From NCBI GenBank assembly GCA_021775195.1, contig JAJFIG010000516.1:1-5039 (forward strand): DNA of 5,039 nucleotides. Direction: 5' to 3'. Made by a program: the position numbers and the translations under genes. This stretch comes from Rhodospirillales bacterium. GTDB lineage: Bacteria; Pseudomonadota; Alphaproteobacteria; Rhodospirillales; 2-02-FULL-58-16. The notes under the pieces were generated by a model, which had not been told where the DNA came from, did no database searches, and was given only the letters and a program-made list of their open reading frames with translations. Below, in pieces: positions 3,996 through 5,039 of the stretch (position 1 is its first letter; every line of letters begins with the position of its first letter).

Positions 3996-5039
3996 ATGAA
4001 CGACACACCAAAGGAATCCCCCTTCGCCGCCGCCCGCGACCGCTGGCAGGGTGAGTACAGCCATCAAATGCCCCCCGGCGGCGACGGGCGCCGCAACCGC
4101 TCCGGCATCGACATCAAGCCCCTCTACACCCCCGACGACTGGGACGGCGGCCGCTACATGGACGACCTCGGGTTTCCCGGGCAGGGGCCGGCGACCCGCG
4201 GCATCTATCCCTCCATGCACCGGGGCCGGCCGTGGAGCCAGCGCCAGCTCATCGGCCTCGCCACTCCCGCCGACTACAACGCCCGCATGCGCACCATGGT
4301 CGACGCCGGGGTCACGGCGCTCAGCCTCATTCCCTGCAATTCCGTCTACCGGGGCTTCGATATCGACGAGGTCGACCCCCTTCTCCTCGGCACCTGCGGC
4401 ACCACCGTCAACACCGTCGACGACATGACCGCGTGCATGGACGGCGTGCCGCTCGAGAGCACCTCCATCGGCCTCAACGATCCCCTGCCGTTCACCCTGC
4501 TGGCCCTGCTTATCGCCACCGCCCGGCGCCGCGGCATTCCCGACGCCGCCATTTCCGGGACCTCGAACCAGAGCGACTACATCTCCCACTTCGTCGCCAA
4601 CCACATGTTCTTCCGCGTCGCCATGCCCGGGTCGCGGCGCATCTTCGTCGACCATGTCGCCTATGCCAACCAGCACCTGCCCAAATGGAACCCGGTCTCG
4701 GTCGTCGGCCAGCACATGCAGCAGGCCGGGGCGACGCCGGCCGAGGCCATGGGATTTACGCTCAGCACGGCGCTCCAGTATGCCGAGGACTGCATCGCCG
4801 CCGGCCTCGATCCCGACAGTTTTCTTCCGCGCTTCACCTTCTTCTTCGACATCTCCATCAGTTTCTTCGAGGAGATCGCCAAGTTCCGCGCCGGGCGCCG
4901 CATTTGGACCCGCCTGGTGAAGGACCGTTTGGGCGCCAAGGATCCGCGCTCGTGGCGCTTCAAGTTCCACGCCCAGACCTCGGGCGTCGACCTCACCCGC
5001 CAGCAGCACCTCAACAACATCGCCCGGGTCACCGTGCAG
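3996..5039 (+). CDS. Acyl-CoA mutase catalytic (large) subunit, methylmalonyl-CoA mutase family, atypical substrate pocket; partial
   Basis: This is the TIM-barrel subunit that binds acyl-CoA and, with the B12 subunit upstream, performs a radical carbon-skeleton rearrangement. The first 348 codons are present. Family large subunits are about 520-570 residues, so roughly the last third lies outside. Family blocks seen are [14 protein letters not shown] (67-80), HLPKWN (227-232), [14 protein letters not shown] (238-251), [15 protein letters not shown] (290-304), GAKDPRSW (313-320) and FHAQTSG (324-330). By Propionibacterium methylmalonyl-CoA mutase numbering, Tyr75, Arg82, Ser114, Gln197, Asn236, His244, Arg283, His328 and Gln330 are retained (here 71, 78, 110, 192, 232, 240, 279, 325, 327). 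Tyr89 is Leu85, Arg207 is Asn202, Tyr243 is Gln239, and Phe117-Asp118 are Pro113-Cys114. Loss of Arg207, which holds the methylmalonyl carboxylate, argues against that substrate. GGAG stands six bases before the ATG. The alignment was made by eye from memory of the family. Confidence 0.93.
   Translation, partial: MNDTPKESPFAAARDRWQGEYSHQMPPGGDGRRNRSGIDIKPLYTPDDWDGGRYMDDLGFPGQGPATRGIYPSMHRGRPWSQRQLIGLATPADYNARMRTMVDAGVTALSLIPCNSVYRGFDIDEVDPLLLGTCGTTVNTVDDMTACMDGVPLESTSIGLNDPLPFTLLALLIATARRRGIPDAAISGTSNQSDYISHFVANHMFFRVAMPGSRRIFVDHVAYANQHLPKWNPVSVVGQHMQQAGATPAEAMGFTLSTALQYAEDCIAAGLDPDSFLPRFTFFFDISISFFEEIAKFRAGRRIWTRLVKDRLGAKDPRSWRFKFHAQTSGVDLTRQQHLNNIARVTVQ

Noticed and set aside
2818..4011. 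Long leftward frame of 397 codons opposite the repressor and B12-subunit genes
   Set aside because: It is a shadow of high-GC coding sequence. The translation is a Gly/Ala/Val/Asp-rich string with no family motif, while the opposite strand encodes two clearly recognisable proteins.
3942..5009. Leftward frame of 355 codons opposite the mutase gene
   Set aside because: It is also a composition artefact: low-complexity Gly/Ala/Val/Asp sequence antisense to a well-matched acyl-CoA mutase.
1..5039. CRISPR array, tRNA, rRNA or riboswitch, including a cobalamin riboswitch before the mutase genes
   Set aside because: No regularly spaced repeats, cloverleaf or B12-box-like sequence was seen. The gaps before the B12 and mutase subunits are only 30 and 20 bases, too short for a cobalamin riboswitch.

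Overview
The window joins two regions of different character. The right part, from about 2750 to the end, is very GC-rich, and nearly every codon ends in G or C. It carries a tightly spaced catabolic operon. The left part, about 1 to 2750, has moderate to low GC, holds poorly characterised accessory genes in mixed orientation, and contains short repeat elements. This suggests a high-GC proteobacterium, most likely alphaproteobacterial. That assignment is inferred from composition and gene style only; no rRNA or marker gene is present. The left part looks like an accessory or island segment next to backbone DNA.

Left region. A partial leftward gene with a GTG start (282 down to 1) encodes the N-terminus of an uncharacterised protein whose E…PD layout recalls PD-(D/E)XK nuclease folds. 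Divergent from it, 434-1639 encodes a 401-residue protein of unknown function with a HEPN-like R-x4-H motif. Its last codons and stop lie inside a 115-bp element (1623-1737) bounded by 18-bp imperfect inverted repeats (GGGGACAC…GTGTCCCC) and containing two hairpins. A 13-bp tandem repeat and a CCCCATA/TATGGGG inverted repeat follow. A leftward DUF2971 gene (2560-1784) converges on the same junction. A 27-codon reading frame lies just upstream of it and overlaps its start by four bases. The stretch 2641-2800 has no convincing gene and contains the composition change.

Right region. A promoter-like sequence (2801-2829) abuts a perfect 8-2-8 palindrome (2833-2850), the probable operator of the TetR-type repressor that starts just downstream (2875-3477). 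Two genes follow in the same direction with gaps of 30 and 20 bases. The first encodes a stand-alone cobalamin-binding subunit (3508-3975). The second encodes the catalytic subunit of a B12-dependent acyl-CoA mutase (3996 to beyond the window end). Together they should form a two-component mutase that rearranges an acyl-CoA carbon skeleton, with the repressor probably sensing a related acyl-CoA.

The most interesting point is the mutase. The catalytic His and several cofactor and CoA contacts are kept. The residues that set substrate choice in methylmalonyl-, isobutyryl- and 2-hydroxyisobutyryl-CoA mutases are replaced by a combination (Leu85, Asn202, plus Gln239 and Pro113-Cys114) that matches none of these classes. 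This points to an acyl-CoA mutase of unassigned specificity.
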